Origin: Sphagnum compactum
Lineage: Eukaryota; Bryophyta; Sphagnopsida; Sphagnales
Assembly (NCBI GenBank): GCA_965153455.1
Contig: OZ234498.1
Location: forward strand, 868,001-932,000
DNA length: 64,000 nt
Direction of reading: 5' to 3'
The notes below the pieces were generated by a model, which saw only the letters and a program-made list of their open reading frames with translations, made no database searches and was not told where the DNA came from. A program made the position numbers and the translations under genes. This document shows, piece after piece, positions 1-10,299 of the stretch; positions within the stretch are counted from its first letter, which is position 1; each line of letters starts with the position of its first letter.

Positions 1-1133
1 CTTTTTTCAACCGAGGGGTTTACGGAGTCTCCAGGAATTTCAAGGCTGAACCTGGGATGAAAACCGTAATTGGAAAAGAATGGATTGATCCCGGTCGATG
101 CATGTGTTGTGTTATTATAAGCAAACTCTGCTTGAGATAGTAGGTCCAGCCAGTCGTCCTGTTGGTAGTTCACAGTGCAATGAAGGTATTGCTCGAGTGT
201 CTGGTTTGTCCGTTCGGTTTGTCCATCTGTCTCAGGGTGGAAAGCTAAAGATAGCTGAATGTCAACTCCAAGAAGCTCGAATAGACGATGCCAGAACTTG
301 GATGCAAACTGAGGACCTCTGTCGGACACAATTTCCTCGGGGAGTCCATGTAGTCGGACGATCCCGTCCAGAATTAACTGAGCTGTCTCTTCTGCCGTGA
401 TTGACTCGGAACAAGGGGTGAAATGGGCCATTTTGGTGAGTCGATCGACCACAACCAGTATTGAATTCTTGGTTCTGACAGTAGGGAGGTCGGTGATGAA
501 GTCCATTGCAATAGATCCCCAAGGTCGGCTAGGAATCGACAGAGGCTGTAGGAGTCCAAACGGGCGATGCCTGGGAGCCTTGGATCGAGCACATGTATCA
601 CAAGACTTGACATACTCCCATAACATCTTGTTCATTTTGGGCCACCAGTAAGTCCTTGACACTAGTTCGTGAGTCCGTGCCATTCCAAAGTGACCCGCCA
701 TGGTGTTGTCGTGGCATTCTCTCAGGATTTTTAGGCGTATAGGTCCTTCGGGTACATAAATCAGGTTATTTCGAAGGAGAAGTTCGTCTTGCTGCTCAAA
801 CTGATCCAAGTCATCACGATTTGGGTTCCTTGGTCATTCCTGGAGTTCCTTCTTGATGTTGGTAGCCCAGGTGTCTTCCTCAGTTGCCATCTTGATGTCC
901 CTGACAAGGTATGAATCTGGGAGGGTGCTGATTGTTGCTGCAACTCGAAATTGTTCGGGGTTGAGTAAAGTCTGGTTCTGCTGGCCGTAGGCCTCATCCC
1001 CTGCTCGAAGTTCATATTCTGAACGACGAGATAGCGCGTCAGCTTTCCCTTGTTGGGTGCTGGGTTGATACTGAATCTCAAAGTCGAAATCAGCTAGGAA
1101 GATAGACCAGCGTGCCTGGCGACGATTTAAGGT
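1..1133 (-). pseudogene. RNase H end, zinc-binding domain and integrase of the same gypsy element
   Basis: Beyond the TAG at 1134-1136 the same frame continues with [20 protein letters not shown] and [13 protein letters not shown], the usual end of gypsy RNase H. It then reaches a TGA at 834-836. The frame stays open below that. The HHCC zinc-binding module is visible: ECHDNTMAGHFGMARTHEL near 660-715 and CDTC near 590-600. The integrase catalytic core starts at WGSIAMDFITDLP (about 490-520), which holds the first catalytic Asp, followed by VVVDRLTKMAHF. A second catalytic Asp segment lies near 310-340. The open frame runs off the left edge. The stop at 834-836 could have come from CGA by a C-to-T change. 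Confidence 0.88.
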
Positions 1134-3524
1134 CTAAGTAGTTGTGAAATAAAGGAGATTCTTGTGATCTGTCAGAACTTGGATTCGATGTTGAGCTCCG
1201 GCAAGATACGGTCTCCACTGCTCAAATGTCGTGATGATTGCCAAGAGTTCTTTATCGTAGACCTGGTAGTTGATTTCGGCACTGGTTAACTTCCGTGAAT
1301 AGAAAGTAACCCATTTATTCCAAATTGAGATAGAATAGCTCCCAAGGCAAAATCTGAAGCGTCCATTTCCACAATGAATGGCTTGGCAGGATCGGGATGT
1401 ATCAGGATGGGTGCAGGTCTTCCATTCATCACCGGGGCGAATCCTGAGTAAGTTGTAGGCTCCACGGAGGTCAAGCTTGGTGAAGATCTTCTCGGTACGT
1501 AATCGATCTAGGAGACCTAAAATCAAGGGCAAGGGATATCGATTCTTTTTGGTGATATTGTTGAGTCCACGATAATCCACACAGAGTCGAAGGGAGCCAT
1601 CCTTCTTCTTGACAAACAAAATTGGGGCGCCGGCTGGAGACTTGGAATGCTGAATGAACCCCTTGGCAAGATTTTTAGTAAGGTAATCACGCAGGGCTTG
1701 GAGTTCCGGTTCCGATAGGCCATAGATAGGACCAAAGGGTGGTGAGTGTCCTTCTTCTAGATCAATCGGGCAGTCATATGGACTATGGGCGGGGAGCTGA
1801 TCAGCATTAATCTTTTCAAAAACATCAACAAAGTCCTTGTACTTCTCGGGAAGTTTGACAGGTGTTGGTTCTGATTGGGGGTTTGTGGTGTTGGCTGGGT
1901 TGACATGTGTGGCGAAGACTTGAAGATTCTTAGCAGCCCGATAGAAAGGGACAGCTCTATCAACGAAGATCTGGACAGGGTTGATTTTCTGGGCAGGATT
2001 CTTGACAAGATTCTTGACAGGACAAGGTTTAGTTCTGACCAACCAGGGGTTCTTAACTGCAGGACTTGACATAACAGACTTGATAAAACTGGAATTGGTT
2101 CCGACCCTCTTTAGGTTCTCGACCACAGGGTTCTTGGCAGGACTAGACAAAGTGTTTTTCTTAGCGTGGGGTTCTTGAGAGGTGCACCGTTGTGCGCTGA
2201 AGGTGAATGTTCTAGATCGCCAATCAATGATAGGGTTGTGTGCTTCTAGCCAAGGCAGACCAAGGATGATGGGATGGTGAGGGGTGGAGATGATGTTCAA
2301 AACAATCTTCTCCGTGTGCTTGCCAATACAGAGTTCTAGAGGGGTTGTCTCGTGTTTGATTGCATCAGAAGCAATGGTTCTCCCATCAATAACCTCTACC
2401 GGAATAGGGGTTGACTTCTTGACCACAGGGATGTTGTGTTGGACGACAAATGTTTGGTCGATGAAAGAAGAGGTGGCGCCGGAGTCCACCAAAGCTGACA
2501 CTTGTGGTATGTCTTCTGGAATACGAATGATGTCCACATACTGAGTGAAACTGGGACTGGGACCAACAGCGGAACAGGAGCCTTTGCAAAGGTGGTGTCG
2601 GGTGAGATCCAGTCGCACGGCTCCTACTGTGACTGGATGTTCTTGTTTTCCAACTCTTGGGGAGTTTCCACAGCTTGTACTTGAAGTTTGACAAGCTTTT
2701 TGAGGGCACTGACGAGCTATATGCCCTGGGTTGCCACAGTAAAGACATAGATTGTTTGTCCTTCGGCGAACTTTCTCGGCTTCTGTCAAAGATTTAAACT
2801 TAGCTGTGTCGATCTGCATCGGAGCAGGTCCAAAAGAGGCAGGTCGGGCAACTGGTGTTGTTTGGGGAACTAAGGGGAGCGTAGTAGGCCGATTGTTCCA
2901 AAGCTGGGCGTTGGAGGTGACTTTCTTTTCCTGGCAACGTTCGAATAGACGATTATCGCACCGAATTGCCTGGGTGATGGCTTCACTGAAGGAAGAAGGG
3001 TCTGCGAGTGTCAACAAAAGATCTTGAACATCATCACGAAGCCCACAGTGAAACTGATCAATCAAGGCAGCTTCTCCCCAAATAACGTCGCAGGCAAGCT
3101 TCCTGAATTCTAAGGTGTAGACGATGGCCGAACGTGTCCCTTGCTGGAGGCGACGCAGCTTGTTGGATGAAGTCCTGGCCTTGTCATTGTCCCCAAATAC
3201 TGCTTCAAATTCTGCCATAAAGGCGTTGAAATCTTGTAGGAGAGGGGATGATGTTTCTAGGATGGGAGTAAACCATGTTGCAGCTGTCCCAGTGAGTAGG
3301 GTTCCAACGAATCCTACACGAGTGGTGTCATCAAAATAACGACGGGGGTGTAGTTGCATGATCAGGCGTACCTGGCTGACAAAGCCTCGAAATTTGAAGC
3401 GCGTTCCATCAAACTTTTCTGGCAGACTGATCTTGGGCTCTGAGGCGGCCATTGCAAGAGCAGGAAGTACTGGGGCAGGAGGTGGTGGCTGATTCTGTAG
3501 TCGGGTCACCGAGTCTTTAAGCAC
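1134..3524 (-). pseudogene. gag-protease-RT-RNase H part of gypsy polyprotein, internally deleted
   Basis: The open frame is 796 residues and may have begun a little upstream of the first ATG at 3524. A gag capsid-like region covers about residues 33-190 ([10 protein letters not shown] at the start). The zinc knuckle [14 protein letters not shown] is near residue 260. The protease active site is VDSGATSSF near residue 345, followed by a conserved [12 protein letters not shown] segment. The RT N-terminal part contains [19 protein letters not shown] near residue 650. After GDEWKT, around position 1416, the frame jumps to RNase H, so the RT palm with its catalytic Asp pair is absent. Comparison with the usual domain length suggests a loss of very roughly 170-190 residues. 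RNase H resumes in another frame at 1286-1415 ([14 protein letters not shown]), then returns to this frame with [19 protein letters not shown]. The frame ends at a TAG that interrupts RNase H. Confidence 0.92.
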
Positions 3525-3966
3525 GGCATTTTTTTATTGAAGGTGCTAAAGGGCGGCGAGGATTTGAATGAGATCGATGTTTGATTCTGAGTTGTCCATG
3601 GTGGTAGTTCTCACACTTCTGCGCTTTCAATCTTCAAACTTGAAACTTCAGATGCTTGGATCTCTCTCAATACAATTCCAAATGACATGAAATTTCTCTC
3701 ACACATATATTCCTATATGATCTATAAGATCACAAAGTTACAGACCCAAAAAAGCTTAAACAAAGGAGATATGACCAAAAAACCAGATCTGGCACAGAGT
3801 TTTCAAAAGCTCTTAACTCTCACAAAACATATCCTTTTCTTTTGAAACTTTGAGAGTAGAAGCGTCCTATAGTCTTCTATAACCTTTCCAAGTTTCACTC
3901 CAAGATACCTCTAGCTACTTACTGAAACAACAAAACAAACAAATAAGAAGAAGGAGCAGATCAAAC
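3525..3966 (-). other. Untranslated leader of the gypsy element
   Basis: This stretch lies between the LTR 3' edge and the first ATG of the gag frame. It holds no long open frame. A short in-frame upstream extension of gag near 3530-3600 is possible, since the gag start was chosen only as the first ATG. Confidence 0.5.
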
Positions 3967-4240
3967 TGTTATGGACCGACTACAAACAAGTGGAGAATTA
4001 CAAGACAAGACAAGCTTTATTGACCCATCAACTGGTGTTGATCTGCTGAAGGGTTGTTCCCCAGACTATCTCCTTTTATAACCCTGAGCCATACTAGTCC
4101 CAAAATATCCTAGGCCATGATATTGCCAAAAGTAACCCAAAATATCCTAGGCCATGATATTGCAAAAAGTATCCAAAAATATCCTAGGACATGACATTGC
4201 CAAAAGTATCCCAAAATATCCTAGGCCATGACAAAGAGAT
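3967..4240 (-). repeat. 5' LTR of the gypsy element (partial boundaries)
   Basis: On the minus strand a TATAAAAGGA box lies at 4080-4071 and an AATAAA poly(A) signal at 4021-4016. The candidate LTR 3' end is the CA at 3968-3967, with the gag leader beyond it. This is the expected U3-R-U5 arrangement. The outer (U3) edge was not fixed and could extend past 4240. No convincing tRNA-Met primer-binding site was seen next to 3967; the neighbouring bases match such a site only weakly. Confidence 0.6.
4101..4232. repeat. Four tandem copies of a ~37-bp unit in the LTR U3 region
   Basis: Units begin at 4101, 4138, 4174 and 4212, each starting with CAAAATATCCTAGGCCATGA or a one-base variant. The spacing is 36-38 bp. 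The last copy is incomplete. Each unit carries the palindrome CCTAGG. The array lies directly upstream of the minus-strand TATA box, where retrotransposon enhancer repeats often sit. Confidence 0.9.
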
Positions 4241-4407
4241 CGTTATGACGGACGTTCCATGACATTGTATCACCCCATAAACGTAGAATGTTTCCCCGAA
4301 CTTGATGGTCTGGTCCGTAATCCACCTCCGAACGTGCTCCTGACTTGTAAATCGCATGGTGACGTTGATGACGACAATGAATAGATTTGTCAACGTAATG
4401 GTAATTG

Positions 4408-4658
4408 TTCATTTTTGCCGGCATTGTGAGAAATGCTTGTGATGGTTTTGTAGTTAATTTTTTTGCAAAGGATTAAGTGCAATGGAGATACTCGATGCAA
4501 AAGTAATGAAAGCTCAAAAAATGCTAACTGTTCATCGTTGCAAGCATTATGAAGAAAATACTCGTAATGGCTTCGTAGTTAATTTTTTTCTATTTTGCAC
4601 GCATTAAGTGTAATTATTTAGTGGAGATACTTGATGCAAGAGTAATCAAAGCTCAAAA
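4408..4658. repeat. Diverged tandem duplication, two ~115-128 bp copies
   Basis: Copy 1 (4408-4520) and copy 2 (4531-4658) share TTCAT...GCATT at the start, CGTAGTTAATTTTTTT or TGTAGTTAATTTTTTT in the middle, GGAGATACTCGATGCAA or GGAGATACTTGATGCAA, and GTAAT(G/C)AAAGCTCAAAA at the end. They differ by substitutions and small indels. No coding content was recognised. Confidence 0.8.
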
Positions 4659-4659
4659 T

Positions 4660-5640
4660 ACATGCCTTCTTTGTTGAAAAACATGGCAGTACACAACAAT
4701 TTTTTGCTTCTCCTTAATTTATTTTTCTTTTGAATTTAAATGAGTTCAATTTTGACATTGCTGTGCAGTCGTTGTTTTGGGAGTTGACCAATTTGGTGAG
4801 GGTGTCATAATGTGGTTGATCTGCAATGAACATGTTGTTGTCAAAGGTCCTAGAACATAAATTTGACCTTTATTACCCTTAAAATTATTCACCATTTTTA
4901 TTTCTCCTTTAAAGTTAAGTTTCCTTTTCTGTGTGCTAGTTTTTAAACTATATGTATGTATATTAGTGAACTATTATGGATGCCATTTGTCAAGTCCATT
5001 TTTAGGTTGATTGCCAAGTGTCAGATAAAAGATTTACCATCCAAAAACACGTATCTGTTAACCATAGGTCTACATATTTTATATCTTATTAGTGATACCA
5101 CTCACAGTTTGTTGTTCCATCGTATTAGTCTCGGAGACCCACTCGAATCAAATTGCTTTAAAACGTTGTTTTCCGAAGAAAAAAACGCCAAAAAATTTAA
5201 GTTCTTGCCATAAAGTGTCAAGAATTCAAAATTTGTCCAACAACCCTAAATTCTGTTGCTGCTCCATTTTCCAAAGCTGGACAAATCCCTTCAAGTGGGA
5301 AATATGCCCATATTAACATCCGTGGATATCCTTCACCAGTGCGTACTCCTCAAAGAATCCTCATGCTGTGGTTGTGGCAAGAAGATTGACAGATTCACTC
5401 AGACATAGTAATCACGAACCTCACAAATGCGTGAAAAACTTAGACGAGCTCACAAATTCGTTTCCTTTATATGTGTTTTCAAATACATAATTTACTAAAT
5501 CTTCACGAGGTCCGACGTTCACTAAAATTTGAGAAATCTATTTCGTTTGAACATCGATTTGGTGCATGCAGATTACTTGCACGATGTCAAAAAGACGAAG
5601 GCCCGCTCACGAGTTCAGAGACCAATGAGCCCACTGAACC
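4660..5640. other. AT-rich spacer, nothing recognised
   Basis: The region between the 4.5-kb duplication and the LINE relic has only short chance open frames. No protein motif, RNA gene or clear repeat structure was seen. Confidence 0.6.
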
Positions 5641-7180
5641 GCCAACAAGCACTAGGCAAATAAGAGAAGCGTGGGGGTGATTTCTTCCAAGTTTTCCTAA
5701 AAGAAATCTGTCGGCAGACCGTCGTGGCTTCGTGCTTTGCCTTTAAGTAGGGAGGTGATGGCTTCTACCACCTTTTCCAAGGTCAGCTCTTGGGTCATTT
5801 CGACATTCATATCCTCCGTGATTCGGGAGGGTACGCTTTCCCAACACTTCCTTTGGGCCTTTGCAATGTCGGGGGAGTGGGGTTCAGATGTGTACAGATT
5901 GGCATAAAAATGGGAGATATAATGGGAGAGGTCCGCATGTTTGTATATTGTCATCCCGTCAACCTCTAATTCCTTCAGGAGGGTCCTCATTTTGCCGACG
6001 TGGTGGAAGTCAAAGAATAACTTGGAGCAAGTGTTGCCGTATCTTAACCATCTTGCCGCCGAGTGGTGGTTGAAGCGCTTTACTGAGATCTGGAATAATT
6101 TAGCTAGCTTGCCTTGTGATTCCGAGAGAATTACGCGTATGTGCTCATTTGTTGCAGATTGTTTCTGCACTTCCGCTAGTTGAATTTTCCTGGAGTGGGC
6201 CTTAACTTGCATACCTTTGAAACGGTTTTGCTCTTTGATTAACGAAGCATTACATGTCATAACTCTTTGGATGGCCGCCTCTATCCAAGGTGCCCATCCT
6301 GCCTCTCGTGAGGGCTTGGGCGTCTCTCTTTCCCATGCCTTGAGCATTGCCACCTTGCACATTTCGACTCCTAGCAAAAAGGAATCGAAATATCTGTTCC
6401 ACTTGAAGATTCGGTCGGCTGTCCCCAAATAGTTAGAATTAGAGGGGAGTGATCCGAAAGCTTGCGTACTGACGTGGCTGCTTCGATTCGCCCCCCCTTA
6501 TATCCAAGTCCTGAGATACAATGAATTTATTAATGCGTGAGACAGCTGAGCCCGTTCCAAATCTACCATTATCAAAAATGTATTCCTTTTTGGACATTTT
6601 TCGGAAGCTGTCCAGCTTCCAAGCGTCCACCAGCCCATATTGAAGCGTCATATGATGCCAAGAGGGCGTTTCTTTTCTCATCATGAAACGTTCCCCCGCT
6701 TTCCCTCTTCTAGATGATTGAAATCTCCTCCTATGATAATGTGGGAGGTGTCAAAATTGGCTTCACTAAGCCGCTTCCACATTAGCGCCCGTTCATTGGA
6801 GGTGCAAGCGCCGTAAATGTTAACAATTGTGAGGTTTTTGTTAACGGAGAACTTGAGGGTTATATATTGTGCTTTGCCCTCAAGGAGAATGCCATTGGAG
6901 GTGATTTGGGGGGCAAGAGATCTGTCCACCAGAATTGAGGTACCTGCACTGATCCTTTACGATCGCTCCATTGGAATACCGTGATTCCAAAAAGAGGCTC
7001 CTTTCCAGAACTCTACCCCCTTGGTTGAAGTAAGGCAGTCCGCTTCCCCCAAGTGATGCTCTTGCAGGAGCAGAATTTGTGGAGGCATGGCCAAGGAGGT
7101 GAGCCATGCCCTAATCTCCTTTTGTTTTGGGGAATTCTTCCTTAGACTTTTCACATTTAGTGAGCGATGGTGATGGCCTT
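5640..7180 (-). pseudogene. LINE ORF2: endonuclease and start of reverse transcriptase
   Basis: Recognisable endonuclease pieces, in order, are NSPKQKEIRAWLTSLAMPP and ILLLQEHHLGEADC (7154-7030, with a catalytic Glu), then LTIVNIYGACTSNERALMW and HIIIGGDFNHLEEGKRG (6840-6690, with the conserved Asp-Asn pair). After that come YGLVDAWKLDSFRKMSKKEY and NGRFGTGSAVSRINKFIVSQ (6640-6510). A 243-residue open segment (6428-5697) is the endonuclease-RT linker, ending at the RT entry motif GKARSHDGLPTDFF. Frame changes separate the three segments. The RT Asp-Asp box is not in the window. Confidence 0.88.
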
Positions 7181-7499
7181 TTTATTCATGAGCAGGTTGT
7201 TTTAGGGCGGCAATGTTGCCGATCAATCCTTGCTCCGAGGTTGGCTCCCTATTACTGTCTTCCCTCTGATCCATCTCTGGTTCCTAAAGAAATGAAGTGT
7301 TGTTCGAGGTGGCTACATTAGAGGCTCGAGAGTGTTCCAAGTCTAAGTACGTGAAACATTTCTTCCTTGCTGCTTGAGGAGAGGCTTGGACACTTGACAT
7401 CATGTTCCTATAGAATTGGCGGTCTTTTCCCTCAGTAACCTTTCTCAAAAGGAGATTATGTGCCAGAGCTGCAAACTCCACTTCATTGTTCATGGCTGA

Positions 7500-9310
7500 G
7501 ATTGCGCCAAACATCTTTCCAATGTAGTTTTTTCTTGCTCTGGATGCTGATAGGGTTAGCTTCAGCAGGGACATGAGTTAGGATGGTGCACTCGAAACCT
7601 CCTCTATTTGGTTCTTCCGTCCAGCTCCACTCTAGATTGAGTTATTCTTCCATTGGCGACTGATGCCTTAGGACATTATCTTTTAGGCCAACTGTCACAT
7701 GCTTAATCAGCTCTTCCATAGCTAACTGGGAGGACCAGTCCTCCTCCCCTTCTCTTTCTACCCTTATTCCAAATGGGAGGCTTAACAGGGCTTTGTTTTT
7801 TGAGTGAACCAAGATTTTCGCCAGTGAGCTTTTTAATCTTCTGAAGACAGGCCAAATCCTCGCTCTGCATTATTCTGCTTTTTCTAGCAGGAGAATCCCT
7901 AAGGATTTGAAAGGAGTGGTGGAGCTCTGATTGTTTCTAACCTCTTTTTTCCCCCAGAACTTTTGTTGGCGGAACATCAAGTTGGGAAGGATGGTCGATT
8001 GCAGGGCGAGCTGTTGCTATTTTGACCTTGTGTTTCTTCTTTCCTTGGAAGGTCCAGCCTTCCTCCAATGCTTTCGGGGTTTTCTTGAAAAAGCCCGAAG
8101 CTCTAGCCTCCACGTTCATTGTTTCAAATGGGTTGGCATATGCCCATTTCCCTTGAGACTCCCATCGCTCCTTCCCGAAAGGTCGAAAATGAGTTTCTTC
8201 TTTGGTGTGCTGCATCCTTCCTCCCCTTCCTCCAGTCCTTTGTCTTTTGGTTGAACCGTGATTAGGTACTCAGCTGATGGATGGATAAAAAATTCCTCCG
8301 ATTCTCCCATCGCCTGATCCTCCTCATTGCTAACGTGGGCCTTCTGTCTCCGTTGCTCCGAGGTAGGATTCTTCTTTATGTTTTTGGTTGTGGGGTTTTT
8401 TGAGAGAGGTCGTAGCACATGGCTTGCTCCCACCTTTGCAACAAAAATGTTTGTATTCGCTATCTTTTTGTGGTTTTTGCCCTTGATCTCATGATGCCTC
8501 CCAACGTTTTTGTTGGTAGAGATGGTTTGGCTAGGAGGCATGGAATCAGAACCTCTTGCCACTCTCTCTTGGTTGGGAGCTTGCTCGCAGGAGTGCTCCC
8601 ATCCCAAATTGGCACTTTGGCAACGATACAGGCACGTGCGAAGTGACCAAAATGATGACATTTCCTGCACTGATTAGGCAGACCAGAGTACATGATTTTT
8701 TGCAAAATTGTGTCCTTTGGAGTTGCGCTTTCCGCCATTGAAGGAATGTGAATGTGACCCACAAGTATGCTGATGTTTTGGATTTCCACCGTTATCATCG
8801 GCCCCACAGGTCTTTTCACATACGATTCCACTGGCTCTATTTCCAGGACCTCTCCAATTTTACTTGCCATTATTGTGAGAGCTTTGTCGTTCTTGAATTG
8901 TTCGTGGAGGTCTAGGAATTGGACTTTCATTGTGCGGATGAGCATCACCTCCGCCCCTTGAGCATTAGAGTTGAAGTTCGAAACGTACCTAAAGAAGAAG
9001 AAATTCATGCCACTCCACTCAACCGAGGTGACTTTCCGGGTTGCTTTGGCTCCTTCTTAATATGAGAATAAAGCTTCAAAGAAGCCGCACATTAATAAGG
9101 TAGCTGAGACAAAAGAGGTCGGCAGGTGAAGCTTCAAACAGTCGTTTAGGACCTTGATTGTCGGTTTGCCTCCTATGGTTCATTCGATGACCATCCTGCG
9201 TGCCTTTCTGGCAGCGCCTTCTTGCGATAGACTTTTCGCAACCATGTCTAGCGAAAAGTCCACATCGAGCTCTAGGTCGTTGTCCACCAGCAATGGGCCT
9301 TGTGTTTTTT
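7500..9310 (-). pseudogene. LINE ORF1: DUF4283-like protein with CCHC zinc knuckle
   Basis: The likely N-terminus reads LDMVAKSLSQEGAARKARR near 9230-9280, then GKPTIKVLNDCLKLHLPTSF, with in-frame stops near 9180 and 9060. The best open segment (9008-8460) begins with MNFFFFRYVSNFNS. It contains KVQFLDLHEQFKNDKALTIM, typical of DUF4283, and the knuckle CRKCHHFGHFARAC near 8640-8680. The reading then shifts frame and continues as a charged, poorly conserved tail (8400-8120 and 7574-7330). In plant L1 elements this protein binds the element RNA. Several frame changes show the copy is inactive. Confidence 0.85.
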
Positions 9311-9344
9311 TTTCTTTTTTTAAGTTTTTTGATTTTTGGGGTTC

Positions 9345-10290
9345 TCACTAATTACTTTACTACTATGTCTAATCAGGTACCTCTAAGTTTAATTAGTTAA
9401 ACTTCATATCAATAATTCATGTTCCATGACATTATGTCTTATTTTTTCTGCTTTTTTTCTTTTGAGTATAAGGTTTTGATCTTTAGAGGTTTTCACTAAT
9501 TACCTTAATATCATGTCACTAATCAGGTACCTATCACTTCAATTATTTAACTACTAGGTCACTAATCATGCTTCCCAAGTTAATATTTCTCCCTTTTTCT
9601 GTTTTTTTCTCTTATAGATTAAGCATTTAGTTTTAGTGCGTTTTTCTTCACTAGTCAGGTACCTCTCATTAATTACTTACAATCATGCTCCCCAACTCAT
9701 GTCTTCTTGTTTTCTATTTTTTCGTTTACACTTATCCGTAAAGTAATGAAAACATAGCACCAGAACCCTGAGTTTGGTCATACACTGAGTAAGATTTTTA
9801 AAAACCAGTAAAAAAGTACATTAGCATTCAAAGGTGGTGAAACTCAGAAAACCATCAATTTTGGTGGTAAACTGAGTTTCATCTTGTCTGTCCATTTTCC
9901 TGAGCGCCTCCACTGCTGCTAAATATATTTTCACTAGTTCTACGTGTACAACACTATAATTACTCTCGAACCTTGAGCATGAAATGCTTCGTTTCAGCAT
10001 TTCGTACTGAGATTTAACAAAATTTCCTTTGCAGATACCGCTGAAAGAAGGAATAGAGGGTGAAATGACGCCCAAAGACAGGGCGACTTCATGGATCTAT
10101 GAAGTTTTCAGTCCTTTTCCTCACTAATTAAATATTACTATGGCACTAATCATATACCTCTCACTACTTGATCAACTGCTAGTCACTAATCAAGCATCTT
10201 TCACTAATTAATTAGCTACTAGGTCATTAATCAAGTTCCCTAACATGTCTATTTTTCTCATTTGGATTAAGCTTTTGGTTTTGGGGTTTT
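9345..10290. repeat. Diverged tandem repeat array (~150-bp period) with a spacer
   Basis: The motifs CACTAATTAC, TCACTAATCA and CAGGTACCTCTCA-like segments recur at about 9346, 9499, 9540, 9650, 10123, 10185 and 10200. They are separated by T-rich tracts such as TTTTTCTGTTTTTTTCTCTTA and by ATTAAGC(A/T)TTTGGTTTT. The array is interrupted at about 9720-10115 by unrelated sequence. The copies are strongly diverged and have no coding potential. Confidence 0.65.
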
Positions 10291-10299
10291 GTGCAATGG

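Larger units (their letters stand above)
1..4240 (-). mobile_element. Ty3/gypsy LTR retrotransposon relic, truncated by window edge
   Basis: Reading the minus strand from about 4240 to 1, the order is 5' LTR, leader, gag, CCHC zinc knuckle, aspartic protease, start of reverse transcriptase, RNase H, zinc-binding HHCC and integrase. This is the Ty3/gypsy order. The copy is dead: the RT core is deleted, with frame changes near 1414 and about 1310, and in-frame stops lie at 1134-1136 (TAG) and 834-836 (TGA). The 3' end, including the integrase C-terminus, any chromodomain and the 3' LTR, is outside the window. The gag and protease look closer to the sushi/Tf1-type chromovirus pattern than to the usual plant CRM or Tekay pattern; this is inferred from recalled family features. 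Confidence 0.93.
5640..9310 (-). mobile_element. LINE (L1-type non-LTR retrotransposon) relic, 3' part missing
   Basis: On the minus strand an ORF1 (about 9310-7500) is followed by an ORF2 (about 7180-5640), the plant L1 arrangement. ORF1 carries a DUF4283-like domain and a CCHC knuckle. ORF2 carries an AP-type endonuclease and the linker leading into RT. Sequence similarity to ORF2 stops just after the start of RT (KGKARSHDGLPTDFF, then a TAG at 5697-5699 and ENLEEITPTLL beyond it), so the RT catalytic core and 3' end are absent. Both ORFs have stops and frameshifts. The ORF1 start lies next to a T-rich run at about 9307-9330. LINE copies usually lose the 5' end, so loss of the 3' end points to later deletion or recombination. 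Confidence 0.9.

Noticed and set aside
8116-8670. 184-codon minus-strand frame as an independent gene
   Set aside because: It is the shifted continuation of LINE ORF1; the first part is out of frame with the conserved knuckle.
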